From Takakia lepidozioides (Eukaryota > Streptophyta > Takakiopsida > Takakiales > Takakiaceae): a DNA stretch of 64,000 nucleotides. Under the pieces are notes generated by a model that was not told the DNA's origin, did not search any database, and was given only the letters and a program-made list of their open reading frames with translations. The translations under genes and the position numbers were made by a program. This document shows positions 44,836-57,296 of this stretch, in pieces; the stretch's first letter is position 1; every line of letters begins with the position of its first letter. The DNA is taken from the NCBI GenBank assembly GCA_030704615.1, contig CM060731.1, positions 18,474,001 through 18,538,000 on the forward strand. Direction: 5' to 3'.

Positions 44836-47113
44836 GTCCTTGGAATCTCTTAGATCGTTCTAATTGTCACAACTTTTAATCTCTCCAAAGCAATTTGATC
44901 AAAAGTTCTTTGCAGCAATTTGAAAAGATCGCTCTCGCCGAAAAAAAAGAGAGAGACCAAAGGTATAAGTAAAGACGATGTCTGATTTCTTGATAGAAAG
45001 CGGGACTAGCAAAGAGTCCCAAGTCTTTTCCAATTATTCAGAACATAAGCGTACGCCTCAAGCCAGCCTGGGGAGAGAAAGTCAAAGAGAGAGAATCGTG
45101 AGAGAAGCGAGGGAAGAAGAAGGAAACACAACCGCACTTCCACCAGCTAGAAACATGGTGGGCCGAGCGTTGATTGGAGCTTGCGAGTCGGAATTCTTGT
45201 TCTGCGGTTGCGAAGGTGGGCCCTTCTCTTGCCTCTGCCGAGCGAAGCAGATCTCTTCCTTGCGATTCAAGCAGCCACGCTGCTTCCAACAGTTAATTAG
45301 GGTTTGAGAATAATGAGAAGAATGTTGCAGTTCCAGTATCTTTCAGAGTATCCAGTGTGTTTTCAGTTGCAGGTTCGATCAGTATATCCTCTTGTTCGTC
45401 TCCTGTGATTGCCAGTCGTGGGTCCCATCGCTTCGTGCCGTTCTTCGTATCTGCATGCGCATGAGGTTTTTGCTCACCTGTACAACCGCATTCCACGTGG
45501 TGTCGTTGTGAAATCTTTGCACACAACATGGGTGAGACTCGATCTCCAGTACTACGAGTCTTGTATGTATTTCTATGCTTTTAAAGTCTCCTCTTACGAT
45601 AGTAATTTTGTGCGTTCCTTTGCACAGTTGCAGTTGCTTTTCAGAATGTCAAGCTTCGCTAGTTTTTCCAAGTTTTTTTTTCCCCTGTCAGGTTAACACT
45701 ACGTAGTGCGAATTTCTTCAAGCTGCCTAACATGCTATGAAAAACGAGAGAAGACTCCGGTCGAAACCGGAGTAAATAAGAGCCACTTGGCCTTGCGATA
45801 AAAAAAAATCTCAAAATTACTCTTTGTTTTGAAACTGCATCCCCGGCCATCCTCCGTTTATGTTCATGTGATTTCTAAGCTCTTACAATGCTTATCAGTA
45901 TGGGAGTATTGGGTGGTGGAATTCAACCCTTGTTTGCAACACATAGTTCACAATGGGTGGTGTCAAATATTTGATGATTGCAGTCAAATAAAAAAAAAAG
46001 TTTACCAGATATTTGTGCATATTATAAAATTAAATAATTAGAGGGTGGATGAAAAAAAAAAAAAACCCTCATAGAAAATCTCTTTATCCACATGATTCCC
46101 TAAACTATATGGGGAGTGGATTACTATGTACACCAACTCATTTGCCCAATTTGGGAAGGTCAGGCAGACTGACTATATATGGAGTAGTTTTCCTGAGGTC
46201 ACTAGTTCCACCTATCAAATGGAGAAACACTCATCATATTCACCAAGGATCAGTCTTGGGTGTTACCCCGTAAGGCCCTCACTGCACCAGCCTGCTATCG
46301 CCTGCTACACTCCTACTAACTACTGCTAAATAGAAAATTGCAGCCGCACTGACATGTTTTAAATGTTTTAGCCATAACTATAGTTATCTATCCTAAAAAC
46401 TTCCTTCCTACTTTAGAGCGAATCTAGCACTACCCCCCCCTAGTGCTAAATCTAAACAGGCGCGCCGTTTTGGGGCAACTGCCCGCGCAATTGTCTGCCA
46501 TCGCCATTCCCATTCGCCATTGAAAGCCTCGAGTAATGTGCAGCATTGTGCTCCCTTTGGCTATGGCGAAAAGGAAGCATGCGCGAGAAAATGGCGAGAG
46601 GAAGTCGGGCAGGGGCAGGCGAACGCATGTTTAAAACTAACAATATGCACTTAAAACATGTTAAGCTAAAATGTTGGTGCGGCAGGGATATTGTTAGTTG
46701 GAGCAACTGTTATGAAAATGGGCCTGCTAACCGTTAGCAGGTGTTCTACGCTAACAGCGCGGTGCGGCGGGGGCCTAAGAGAGCTATGATAGCATGGAGA
46801 AACATTCAACAATGTATATCCAACTCAATACTAACTTATACGCAGAGGGAATAAGAGGATATATAGGGACTGAGGCATTAATGAGTGGAAGGATCCCGGC
46901 GGTGGAAAGAATCAGCTAAATAAATAGCTGTCTACCATTACATTCTAGCCGATCTATATTTCATGTGCACTCATTATGCACTATGGGCCCTGGGCCCAGA
47001 TCTGGGTGTGAACTGTGTCCCAAAATCTCCCCACCCAGGGACTGCCTTTTGAAGTTCACCATCCCGTGACTTGAGTGATCGCCAAAGGAGCGAGGATGGT
47101 GATCATGCCATAC
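44836..47113. other. Intergenic stretch
   Basis: No gene recognised. Short frames on both strands, T- and A-runs (45663-45677, 46048-46064) and a C run flanked by an inverted repeat ('agcactacccccccctagtgct', about 46427-46448). Confidence 0.5.
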
Positions 47114-48018
47114 CTAGTCCATTCCCACACCCATAAACCTACTTCTTTTGAGGAAGGGGGCGAATGTCTCCAACACTTGACGAATAACCTCAAAACTTAT
47201 TGTCATCAATTTACCAGCCAGATATCGAATTGAATCCGAATCGTAGATGTGGCCAATGACAGGTATCATCTGAAAAATCGGGGAGCGCTCGAAGTAGTCC
47301 CACTGCTCTTTGATTTTCTTCACGGTCTTTCCTCCCTGCCCAACAAACCACGTAAAGCTTGAGTAAGCGATGGATCAAGTTCTATGATCGCTACTAGAGA
47401 AAATTTAGGTGCAAGTATCTGTACTAAAGATCAATTCCATAAGTATCTCAATGCATCTAAGAATGTTTCCATACACTCAGTCACGTACCAGTACGTGTCA
47501 TTTCCTGCTGTGCTTCCTTATTTCGCTTCGAATAATTGTGCTCATGGACGATGAGATACACTTCTTATGATGAATTCTGACTCCTTCCAACCATGGCAAA
47601 AGAAAAGATTTATTGTATCTAAGAAGTCATGACAACTACTGATTCTTTTCTGGGCAGGGTGAGAGAGTCAGACCTCTTGGACGTCCTCAAACTTGAGGAG
47701 AACCAAAATTTGCAGTGAAACGGTACACCAGAAATGAAGAACCGGTCTTGTCTTAACAAGCATCTGAACCGCCATGGCATTTTCTGTCTCATCATAAACA
47801 ATTGTTTGGAAATCAACTCCCTGGTAATGAGCGAACACCTCCCCAATTTGGTAGATGGTCGCTAAATTTTTGCTACCACCATCCGAGTTGATGTAGATAT
47901 GGTGAAACTGGACGTCTGGCGTGAAGTATTTTTCGATCACTTCGGCCTGTTGCTTTAGACTGGGCTTGCACACCAGCCCCCGGATGACGTCTTTGATTTC
48001 CTTTTTGGGATTCTCCAT
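47114..48018 (-). CDS. SigF-like NTF2-fold protein, two exons
   Basis: Exon 1 is 48018-47674, exon 2 47335-47114; the intron is GT-AG on the minus strand and phase 0. The joined protein is 188 residues. Exon 1 holds the NTF2-like core ('QQAEVIEKYFTPDVQFHHIY', 'YQGVDFQTIVYDETENAM'). Exon 2 carries 'IKEQWDYFERSPIFQMIPVI' and a C-terminal 'FLKRSRFMGVGMD'. This layout, a SnoaL/NTF2-type cone followed by an amphipathic tail, is that of the 'SigF-like NTF2-like' domain proteins of plants and fungi, whose function is unknown. No catalytic motif is visible. It looks intact. Confidence 0.7.
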
Positions 48019-48394
48019 TCTCCGACTTCCCGAGTCACGATTTCCTCTCTAGATCGGCCTGTAATGCGGGAGATAGCTGACAAGAGACACGCACAGACGG
48101 TTTTCAATAAAACAGTTGCCTTTGTTGGACGATACTCTCCATTTACTGACACCCCCTCACGGATCTGCTAATCAATTTAATATCTTCAGTCCCGCAACTC
48201 TCTAGTAGGCTTCCACTAGAGAAGTAACAATGAGAGAGAGATGGAGACCATACGAGAGGCTCAGAGGGAGTGCGGACCTAACGAGGTGGGCTGCATGCAC
48301 GGTGGCTGCGCTACACATGGCACCAAACACGGCGGCTAGGGAATTCCAAAAAGGCCTTGATGTGAAATGCATCGCAATTCACTTGATCACCCCC

Positions 48395-48530
48395 TAAAAG
48401 TGCGCAATTGAATTGAATTGCAAGGGCAATTGAATTGAATTGTCGGCACCCGATTCAATTGAATTGCGAATTTGGCAATTCAATTGAATTGCTGACTACA
48501 ATTCAATTGAATTGTAATCTATAATTTTTA
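48395..48530. repeat. CAATTCAATTGAATTG palindrome cluster
   Basis: At least five AATTGAATTG or CAATTCAATTG boxes within 130 bases, several forming the 16-bp palindrome. It sits between the NTF2-like gene and the left end of the hAT element. Confidence 0.8.
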
Positions 48531-48624
48531 ACTTATTTTTGTATATAATATATATGTATATATTTAAATTATACATTTATACATACACAGGTATAAGCTA
48601 AAAATACATGTTGCCCGTCTATTC

Positions 48625-48840
48625 CAGTGTTGGGCGGTTCTTGCCTTTGTGAAGGAACCTTCGGTTCCGGTTCCACAAATTTTTGAAGAGACGGTTCCGG
48701 ATCCGGATCCGGTTATTTTTTATTAAGGCGGTTCCGGTCCGGTTCAGGTTCTGACTTTTTATGGGGGCGGTTCCAGTTACCGGTTAGTTGCTGGAAAAAA
48801 AACACCGGTTCCGGTTAGGTTCCGGTTCTTTTTTAAAAAT
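48625..48840. repeat. hAT terminal/subterminal region with GGTTCCGG repeats
   Basis: CAGTGTTGGGCGG at 48625 has the CAGNG start typical of hAT terminal inverted repeats. It is followed by about ten GGTTCCGG-type repeats, the usual arrangement of transposase-binding subterminal repeats. The opposite end was not found in the window. Confidence 0.5.
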
Positions 48841-49384
48841 ATATTAAATTCTTTAAAAAAATTATTCTTCTGGAAAATTAGATGAACTGATCTGATTGGT
48901 CATACTGAATATTCAAAATTTTCAACTAAAACCAGGGAGTTTATTAGTAAAACAGAAGTAAATAAACTTATATGTTTTTTGTGATTGTCTTTTATGGTAT
49001 ATATAACAAGTTAAATACGCATGGTCTCCATTAAAAACGGAAAACCAGAGATTTTATAAGTTTTCGTACGGTGTAGCAAAGAACAACTAAAACAAACTAA
49101 CTATATAAGGATCTTAATTCAAAATACAAAACAAATTAAACATGTGTAATTCTATGGTTACCTTTTATGGTGCAGCAAAAGCACAACTAAAAAAAACTAC
49201 ATAAATTTGTGTTTTTTGGATGATGCTTTGTCGATATAGCATACAACAAACTAAGTACACGGGATGTCACTGAAATTTTCAATAAAAATGACAAATAAAC
49301 AAACTCCAATCAAAGGAGTATAGTGTAATATGTTGAGCAATAATTTGTCTCTAAGACAAATCATTCCACCTCAAAGAGGTTTGC

Positions 49385-51390
49385 CTATGCAATCAAGTCC
49401 TCATTCTCATCTAAGAGGACTTCTTCCCTATCCAAAAACTCTTTCATGGAAGTACTAAAGCAACCAACTCTAGCATCATTTGGCCAATTCTTGACTACAC
49501 TCACAAGCATATCAAGGTTTTCAATATTTAACCTGCACCGTCTCAAGCTTGTTATGACACCTGCAATACTAAAAACCCTCTCAGCTTCAATCTGAGATCC
49601 AACTATGCCGAAGATTAGCCGTGCCAAAAATCCCACATATGGAAAGAGAGACCCGTGTTCTTTCCACCATTTCAAAGGAGCCACGCACTCATCCTCAATT
49701 ATCTTCGTCCTTCTGAAATGTGATAGTTGTTCTCTCACTACTGTCAATGTCACATCTTCATTGTGGTCATGCACACCAAATAAGGACATCTCGTCCATTA
49801 TGGAAGTGGGCTGTGATTGGGCCGGAGTATCCGGATGTAAGACCTTGAAACACTTTACCAAAAGAGGCTCTAACACCATGCTATCATATTGGGACACAAT
49901 ATGCAAAGCACGTTCTTTGCCCACATATTGTGATACCAATGACAACCCCTTGTAACGTGGGTCAAGCATAAGCGCGAGCATATTGTGAGCTTTGCGCGAT
50001 TGAAACCCTTCCAAAAAAGAAAGAAATGGTTCCAAGACATATACCACCTCTCGAGCCATCCGCCATTCCAACAATGTCAACTCTGTTGAGAAATCCCCCA
50101 TGCAATGATCCACAGTTGCAGCCCTGGGAGCACTACTTCCTCGCATGCAAATTGTTGTGGCAATGGCTGCATTAAGAACATTGGACAACAGCCAAAATCC
50201 CCCAGATTGATTCATAATGCACTCATGAACCATAGGCCCTAGAACTGTAGAAATTGATTGGGCAATGGCCCACACTTGTGGACTTGGTATGCGAGACTGC
50301 AGTGCCAATGAGGTTTGCCTAGAGTAACAAGTGATTATGGCTTGCCTAAACTCCAAACTCTCTTGGAAGATGATCACCTTGGAAGCAAACCGTGTCTTCA
50401 CCGGAGTCTTCAATTTGTGGGGATGAATGCCGCTGTCCACACATGCCTTTGCCCATTCTTGTCTCGCTTTGCCATTTTTTTTTGTCCAAGTAATGGTTTT
50501 TTGCAACTCTGATCGGGCATTTTTTATAGAAACTGATCTCATATCTGTGCATACTTTTGCATCATTTGTTGCATACCGGCAACACTTGGACATTGCATGC
50601 CCAAAACAGCTACCCACAAATGGAGAATCCAACCCCAAACACGCACATGAGACCACCAAATTCAAAGCATTGGTCAAAGTGGCCAAGTTACCTCCCTCAT
50701 CTTTGACGTAAGCACTAATGCGAGTGTTGAGGCCATACTTCACAAAAAGATTGTTGACTTGATGTGCCATGGCAGCCCCAGATGTGTCAGGTGTCTCAAA
50801 CATGCCAAGAGTCACATGACATTGCTCCCACTGTTCATTAATAAAGTGCGCTATGATGACAAAAGTGTCAGTTCCCCTCTTGACATCCACAAATCAAAAC
50901 TCACAGAGCAAGTAGCACAACTCTGAAGAGATGGGGGCATGTAGCGCTCTTTCGTCTTCTCTGCCAAGATTGGAATGGCATCATTCACAAATGTCCGTCG
51001 AGAAGGGAAAACAATCCGAGGATTTTGCCTCAACACCATCCTTCTTAGCCAAGGGGATTCTACCAAAGACAGTGGAACCAACTCCTTTGCAATGAACAAG
51101 ATTAAATCCTCATTGAACTGCTTCTGTTGATCATCATTTTGGTTGTATGGAGTGGAGCTCCCAAAAAAAGAAGTTATGTTTCCAGGAGTGGGGCTGGGCC
51201 TCTTTTTTGCTGGCCTACGGGCCTTCTCAGGTCCTTCATTTTCCCTCTCAATCCACCTACGCAAAACAATGTCATGTTCTTGATCCACATGCTTTCGAAG
51301 GGCAGAGATACCATTGGTTTTATTATAGGTCACAATGCCCTTCTTGCTTGCAGGAGTGACACCAACAGGATGACATAGAACACACCTCAT
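49385..51390 (-). pseudogene. hAT-family transposase, main part
   Basis: The protein reads in two frames. From 51390 comes a BED-type zinc finger ('MRCVLCHP' ... 'ALRKHVDQEH'), a Lys-rich linker and the start of the catalytic region ('SVSFDLWMSRG'). After a one-base deletion near 50875 the frame at 50884-49385 continues ('TFVIIAHFINEQWEQCHVTL', 'ISAYVKDEGGNLATLTNAL') and ends in the hAT dimerisation domain ('IVGSQIEAERVFSIAGVITS'). The Asp residues of 'FDLWMS' and 'VKDEGGN' are the expected first catalytic positions. The N terminus appears to lie at 61815-62060 beyond an insertion. The single frameshift indicates recent decay. Confidence 0.88.
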
Positions 51391-51399
51391 TTTGTTATG

Positions 51400-54300
51400 G
51401 ATGTCATGGTTTTAGTCACGATTAACTAGAATTACCTACTTCTAGTTAACTAGGACATTTTGGATATTTATATTTGTATTTTGTGTGTTGGGACTTCATT
51501 TGGTCTCACATGCCAAGTGAGGTGTCAAACCTCACTTGGAACATGTTAGCATTATTGTAAAATACATGGACCAACATGGTCAATTTCGGGAATGACATAT
51601 AGTACGCTTTCATGTACTATGGGATGGGTTTTCCTCTTGTGAGTGTTGAGGAGGGCTCATCTTCTTGTAGTTGAGCCTCCATGAGCCTCTCCCACCTCCA
51701 TAGCTCTAGGTATTGAGAGGGAGTGTGGTGAGGGCTTTGTAGGGTGGATTCCTTTAGCAAAGGTGCCCTTGGCTTGATTTAGTTTATGTGATTGAGTGGA
51801 TTCATGAGTGGAGTGTTTTCATTGTGTGTTCGCTTCCATTATCACTACAAGAAGATCACCTTATGCTTGTGAGTGCGGAGTGTAAGGATTAGTTTTAGCA
51901 CTTGTGTTGGTGGACACCGAGGAGTGAGAGAGCTAGGAAAGCTCAAGTATCTCACAAGGCTTGCAAGGTGCTGCAAGGAGGAGTGTTTTTGCATTGCATC
52001 AAAGAGGTGGAGAGCTCAAGGAGAGAGCTCTTGAGTTACAAGACTTTGCAGAGGTGGAGAGCTTAAGGAGAGAGCTCTTGTATCACAAAGCTTGCATGGT
52101 TTTGCAAGGTAAGTGCTTGTATATGCACTGAGGGTTTGAGAGCTTGGAAAAGAGCTCTTGTATCACAAGAGAAACGTCTTGTGTGTGGAAAAGATAGACA
52201 CTAGGGTTTCAAGAGCAAGCTCTAGTTGTTCATGGTGTGAAAGAGAAGCCAAAGAGCGGCACATGCTTGGGTTGGAAACACCATAGAAGGAGTACAACAA
52301 GGGTAGCTTGAGGAGTATTGAGTAGCTCAAGAGAAGCTAAGAAGTGGTTGTTCTATCCAAGGTGAAATGAAGCCAAGTGGTGTTTTATTTGGTTGACAAA
52401 CAAGCAAGCAAAGACGGCGCTAGAAGAGAGTGCTTTTGCTAGTTCTATGAGTTCTTGGATTGCTCTTGGTGAAGTAAGTGATTGACCAAGCAAGTGATTG
52501 ACCAAGCAAGTGGCGCATGTGTGGAGCATGTTTTCCAAGTGTGGCTTCCAATTCAAGCTTGAGGAAAACTAGAAGGTGAAGTGAGCAAGTTCATTCCTTG
52601 TGTATGAGTTGTGGAAGAAAAGCCAAGGAGCTACATAGGCTAGGGCTTGAAGACAACAAAAGCAACCACTTGGAGAGCATCAAGAAGCTCAAGATGACTC
52701 CAAAGGGAAGCATGTGGGTAAGAATTCTATCCATGATGATGTGAAACCAAGCCTAGAGTATTGAAGAGCTTGGAGCACATGTGGGAGATCATTGGAGGTG
52801 GTCTTCATGAATAAAGGAGATTGTGGCTCACGGCATGCATAGCAACTTCAACCATATATTAGCATGTGACAAGACAAGGAAGGGGAAGGGGAAGCTCATG
52901 TATTCATTCCCTTTTTATTTAAGTTTTGTGGTGGATGGTTGATCAAGCAAGTGATGCTTATGTGGAGCATGCTCTTTAGGGCTTGTCACTTCAAGTTTGA
53001 GAAGATGAGCTCTTGAATAGAGGTGTGGATACACATTATGATGAATGAAAAGAACACCTAGGTCAAGAGGTGGAAGTGTGTGGGGCTAGCCCATGCAAGG
53101 GAAAGCACATGGAAGATGGCATACAAAATTCAAATTCAAGCAAGGCTTGGCGTTTGTCATTGGGCACATTAGCTTGCTATGAGTTCCAAGGAGATCAAGA
53201 GGAACTTGTCAATTTGGGATGAATGCATTGCAAAGTAAGATAATGCAATCTTGCATGCATGTTAGGGGGGAAGATACCATGAAGAAGGTGTTTCTTACTA
53301 TACTCTACAAACCCTAGTCTCCATACTCTTCAAGAAACTGTGTATGGGCTCCCTCTGCCCATCATACTCTTTTGTGAACAGTGTATGGAACCCCTCTGCC
53401 CAACATACACTTTTGTGAACAGAGTATGGGCCCCCTCTGCCCAACATACGTTTTTGTGAACAGTGTATGGGCTCCATCTGCACCACCATACTCTTTTGTA
53501 AACAGTGTATGGATACAAGTGGAGAGACTTTGCCTACCATACGTTTTCCTTAAAAGTGTATGACATCTAGGGTGTATCTGGAGGAGTATTGCCTTTGGAG
53601 GATCTTTGGGGGGTCCTTTGAGGAGCTTTTGTAAGACACTTGAAGAGCTCTTGAAGGGGTGTTTGGAGGACTATTGGGGGTCCTTGAAGACCAATATTTG
53701 GCAAACATTTGGAGCTTTGGAGGGCTATTTGGAGGACTATTTTGGGGTCCTTGAGGGCCAAGATTTGGCAGGCTTTGGGGGCCTTAGTGAGATTGTTTGA
53801 GAGACATCTTGAGGGCTCTTGGAGAGTTAATTGAGAGACCCTGGAAGGTAGTTCTGTCTGTTGGTCATGAGCAAGAGCGTTTAGAGATAAGGGGAGACTA
53901 GTGGGATGAGAGCATTCTGGGATTAAGAATTGCTTTAGTTTCTCTTCCTCGTAGTCTTCCACCCTCTATGTAGGCCAAAACCTTTCCGTAGGTGGAGGCA
54001 AGAGTCAGTTCGGGTTTGGGCTGGGGTGTCCTTGCAGGAACGACACTGTGGAGTGTTTTTTTTTTGTGTGGGGGAGTTACTGTCTTGATTTTCTTGTGTT
54101 TGGATCCCCCCCGCACCTGCATGCTTGACTGTGCGCCATGTCAGTTTTGTGTGGGCGCTTGTTTTCATAGGAGGTTGGTCCGGATTTGATCACCGGCCAA
54201 TCCTAGAGCATGCTGTCGGTGGTGAGGCTGGGGTGATGACCAGTCAGACCACCATTGTTTCTCTTATGGTGAGGCTAGGTTGATGACCAGCAGACCATAT

Positions 54301-54449
54301 GAGTGCTTGCGGTGGATGCAGGTGCAAGTTTATGTTACGAACCTAGTAGTCTAAGCCATAAGCCGCAACAGGTTCTCTACCCGGTTACCTTGTGGAAAGG
54401 GGGATTAGAGACAGGTTTACAACATGTGTGGTTGTGAGCTTTCATCACG
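51400..54449 (+). other. Leader/LTR-like, repeat-rich region before the gypsy coding part
   Basis: About 3 kb without protein similarity. It starts with two perfect hairpins (51422-51449, 10-bp stem; 51513-51539, 11-bp stem). It continues with 'gagctc'/'agagctcttg' repeats (51690-52330), a 41-bp tandem array (53341-53560) and 'ttggaggactattt'-type repeats (53600-53830). It may be a long LTR and leader of the element at 54.4-61.4 kb, but no matching copy exists at the 3' end, so LTR limits are unresolved. Confidence 0.4.
53341..53560. repeat. 41-bp tandem array, five units
   Basis: '(t)gtatgg' unit starts fall at 53341, 53382, 53423, 53464 and 53506. The unit is 'tgtatgggc.cc.tctgccca' plus 'acatac.cttttgtgaacag'. 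Confidence 0.9.
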
Positions 54450-54452
54450 GAG

Positions 54453-55670
54453 GTGCCACCAGTTGCTGATGAGAGTGCCGGTACGAGCACCAGCGATACT
54501 AGTGGGTATACAAGACGAGGTGTGCGGTTTAGGCCACCTTCACCTTCAGTGTCTTCTGAGGAAGGTTCAGACCCAGAGTTAGGAGGATTCTTGCTGAGGG
54601 TGCAAGCCATTTCCGTGCCATTGTTGTGGTGGAGGAAATGTATGGAGCTACCAAGGGGCCACGTCGGTACTCTGGAGCTGTGGGCACCATCGAGCTTGAT
54701 GATTTCATACAGGAGTTTGATAGTTGGTGTGATTTACAGCAGATGCGCAATCCACAACTGTTTATGCCTTTCATGGCGTGGAAGGGGTTGTTTCAGCACT
54801 TTGAGGGGCCGCCCATGGATGACTACCATGAGTTTAGGCGGGGACATGAGGTGGAGATTGAGGAATGGCGGGTGTATTGGTCACCTGACTATGTCTCCAT
54901 CACTAGAGGCACAAGGGCAGTGGTGACACCGGCAGCTACACCGGCAGCTTCTGCAAGCAGCAGTGGGACGTCAAGTAGAACAGGACCTGGGAAGTCCACC
55001 CAAGCTCCTGCTGCAGCACCAACACTCGTGCCTGCCTTTAACCTAGTTGTGGAGTTCTTCAAGGAGTTGAGGAGAAACTACCAAGGGATAAGGACAGAGA
55101 AGTTGCGGAGCTTGCAAGAGTTCCAACGAAGGTCTACTGAGAGTTTGAGGGAGGCTTACACTCGCATGAGGCGCTTGATAAACGTAACCCAAGGGGTTAC
55201 AGAAGCTCAGGCAGTCCAATTCTGGTATGGGATCCTGGACAAGGAGCTGAGGAGAAGGGCGCGGGATGCAACTCTCCTACAAGTGGACCAACCCACCGTA
55301 GCAAATGTGTTTTTGCTGGCAGAGCGGATAGAGCTCAATATGGTGGAGGAGCGAGTGGTCATGGTGGGGTTTGGTCAGGAGACACAACGAAGTGGGGCTC
55401 CTAGCCAACAACAACCACTACCCCAACGTGCTCAAGGCAACAAGGGGGCTCAGGCAAAGCCCAGGGAAGGGCCGAGAGGATATCAATTGCAGAGGTCACT
55501 TCCTTCATTCTCAGACCAACAACAGTTGGGTATGACATGTTGGGATTGTGGAGGACCCCATGTTAAGAGAGATTGCCCGGAAAGAGGCAAAGGGCCAGCT
55601 CAGGCACAGCCTACACAACTATAATATGGGCATTGTGGCAAGTATGGGCATGAAGAGGCCCATTGTTATG
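54453..55670 (+). pseudogene. Ty3/gypsy Gag of the DNMT-bearing element
   Basis: The N-terminal 50 codons (54453-54605, 'ESAGTSTSDTSGYTRRG') join by a frameshift near 54610 to 'VVEEMYGATKGPRRYSGAVG'. The Gag core follows ('FIQEFDSWCDLQQMRNPQLF', 'MAWKGLFQHFEGPP', 'FFKELRRNYQGIRTEKLRSL'), then a knuckle 'CWDCGGPHVKRDC' (55539-55577). A TAA at 55622-55624 is followed in frame by a second knuckle-like 'HCGKYGHEEAHC' and a Gly/Arg-rich stretch (to 55798). The family of the Gag is retrotransposon Gag; this copy is broken. Confidence 0.8.
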
Positions 55671-56220
55671 ACTTGCATCCTGAGCTACGGCTAGGCCAGT
55701 TCCAAGGGAACAATGGTGGCCGAGGACGAGGCAATGTAGTCCAGAGAGGTAGAGGAGGCAGAGGTCGGGGTGGAGGACGTAACCAAAACCAAGGAGCATA
55801 GGGTCAGGGTCAAGGTCATGACCAAGGCATGGTGGATAGACTTGCCCAGCTAGAGCAACGTCTTGCTGCCATGGCCACTACTCATGTTGCGCCAGCTCCA
55901 AGGCTTGAGGTTCAAGCCCCACCTGCACAACCTCCTATGCCTAGGGAAGACCAGATTGGTATGGGCTTCATGTGTGGAGCCGCACTTGCAGGACCATTGC
56001 ATGTGGACTCTGGAGCTGCTGTCACTCGAGCAGCAACGCGTGCTCCTGAGCCAAGAGGAGCGGATGTGGATTTTGATCCACAAAGAGGAGAAGCAAGTCA
56101 GCAGACAATGCTTCCACAGTCTTTCACATTGGCTGAGACAGTGCCAACTATGTCATCGATGGCACCCGCTCGCCCAAGTGTGTCAGAAGTAGAGCCACAA
56201 GTGTCATTGGGGAGAGTTGG

Positions 56221-57207
56221 TTGGTTCGGGAAATGCCAGTGGGTGGTGCAGCAAAGCAAGGTGCAGCCAGTACATTGTTGGGGGCGGCTATGGCAATTTG
56301 CCAAGCTCCATTGTTTTCTGCCACGACAATTGCAATGTCGAGGATGCGGCCAGCTGCAGTGTTTAGACTGGCAGCTAGACTCTGTGAGAGTGGTGATGCA
56401 TCGGCACTATCTGCGGGGATAGCGGATCAGGTGCAGTGCATGGATGCCCTGGATTCAAGGGTGAAGACAGCCACAGCTGCGCCATGGCAAGCGGCAGCTG
56501 CAAGGTTGCAAGAGTTGCCAGCTAGACCAGCCATCGAGCGTAGTGTGGTGACTCCTGGGGTAGTCCTGGTGGACAATCAGGATGGTGTGTTTCAGTTGGG
56601 TGGCCCGGCCGGGAGGAGGTATAGGCCACTGCGGGTCTTGTTGGACTCAGGAGCACAGCCATTGATGTTGGGGAAAGCAGCAATTGCAGGCTTGGGCCTT
56701 ACAGAGGCGGATTTGGAGCCTTGTTCTTTCCAAATTCAAACATCTTTGGGCGGTTCAGAGAAAGCACGAGGGATTACACGCCATGAGCTCTTCATTCGAT
56801 TGCAGCCAGATCATCCTACAGATGGCTTTGTCATGAGAGCTAAAGCCATTGTTACGGACGCGATGTCTTATGATGTACTTGTTGGTGGGGCTGTGTTATA
56901 CCCGATGGGCTTTACTTTGGACTTTTGGGAGGAAACAACATCCTACAGGCCGGAATGGCAGTCAGGGGATGGTCGGCATGCACTGCTCCCAGTGCGGTTT
57001 ATTGGGAATGTAGCGGTGGATCATAGGAACATGATGCCCACATTGGCTGCATTCTCAGGGGTGGTGAGCTCTTGGAGGGCAATATCCATGCAGATGATAG
57101 GCCACCACCTGATGAGGACAAACAATTGGCATACAAGGCTGATTTGCTTCCTCATGTGTCTGTTCATATTCCACTGTGGGGTACAGTTAGGAATTTGCAT
57201 CGAGTAG
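56221..57207 (+). pseudogene. Retroelement aspartic protease region
   Basis: A long Ala-rich spacer leads to 'RYRPLRVLLDSGAQPLMLGK' with the catalytic DSGA at 56644-56655. The fold continues with 'ITRHELFIRLQP' and 'SYDVLVGGAVLYPMGFTLDF'. It is preceded by frame 2 coding (55829-56300) and followed after a frameshift near 57060 by 'KADLLPHVSVHIPLWG', which leads to the methyltransferase. The protease would release the separate enzymes from the polyprotein. Confidence 0.8.
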
Positions 57208-57296
57208 CAGACGAATGTGTGCACCAAGCATGGCAGGAGGCCTATCCATTGGTGAGTGAGGGGAGTTCAGCATCTGGACCTCCTTAGTTAGCTCCT

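Noticed and set aside
46427-46760. A possible MITE around the C run and 'ggcgcgcc' near 46430-46460
   Set aside because: There is only a small local inverted repeat; no matching second terminus or target duplication could be found.
51147-51378. Plus-strand frames across the hAT transposase
   Set aside because: They are shadows of the minus-strand BED-finger coding sequence.
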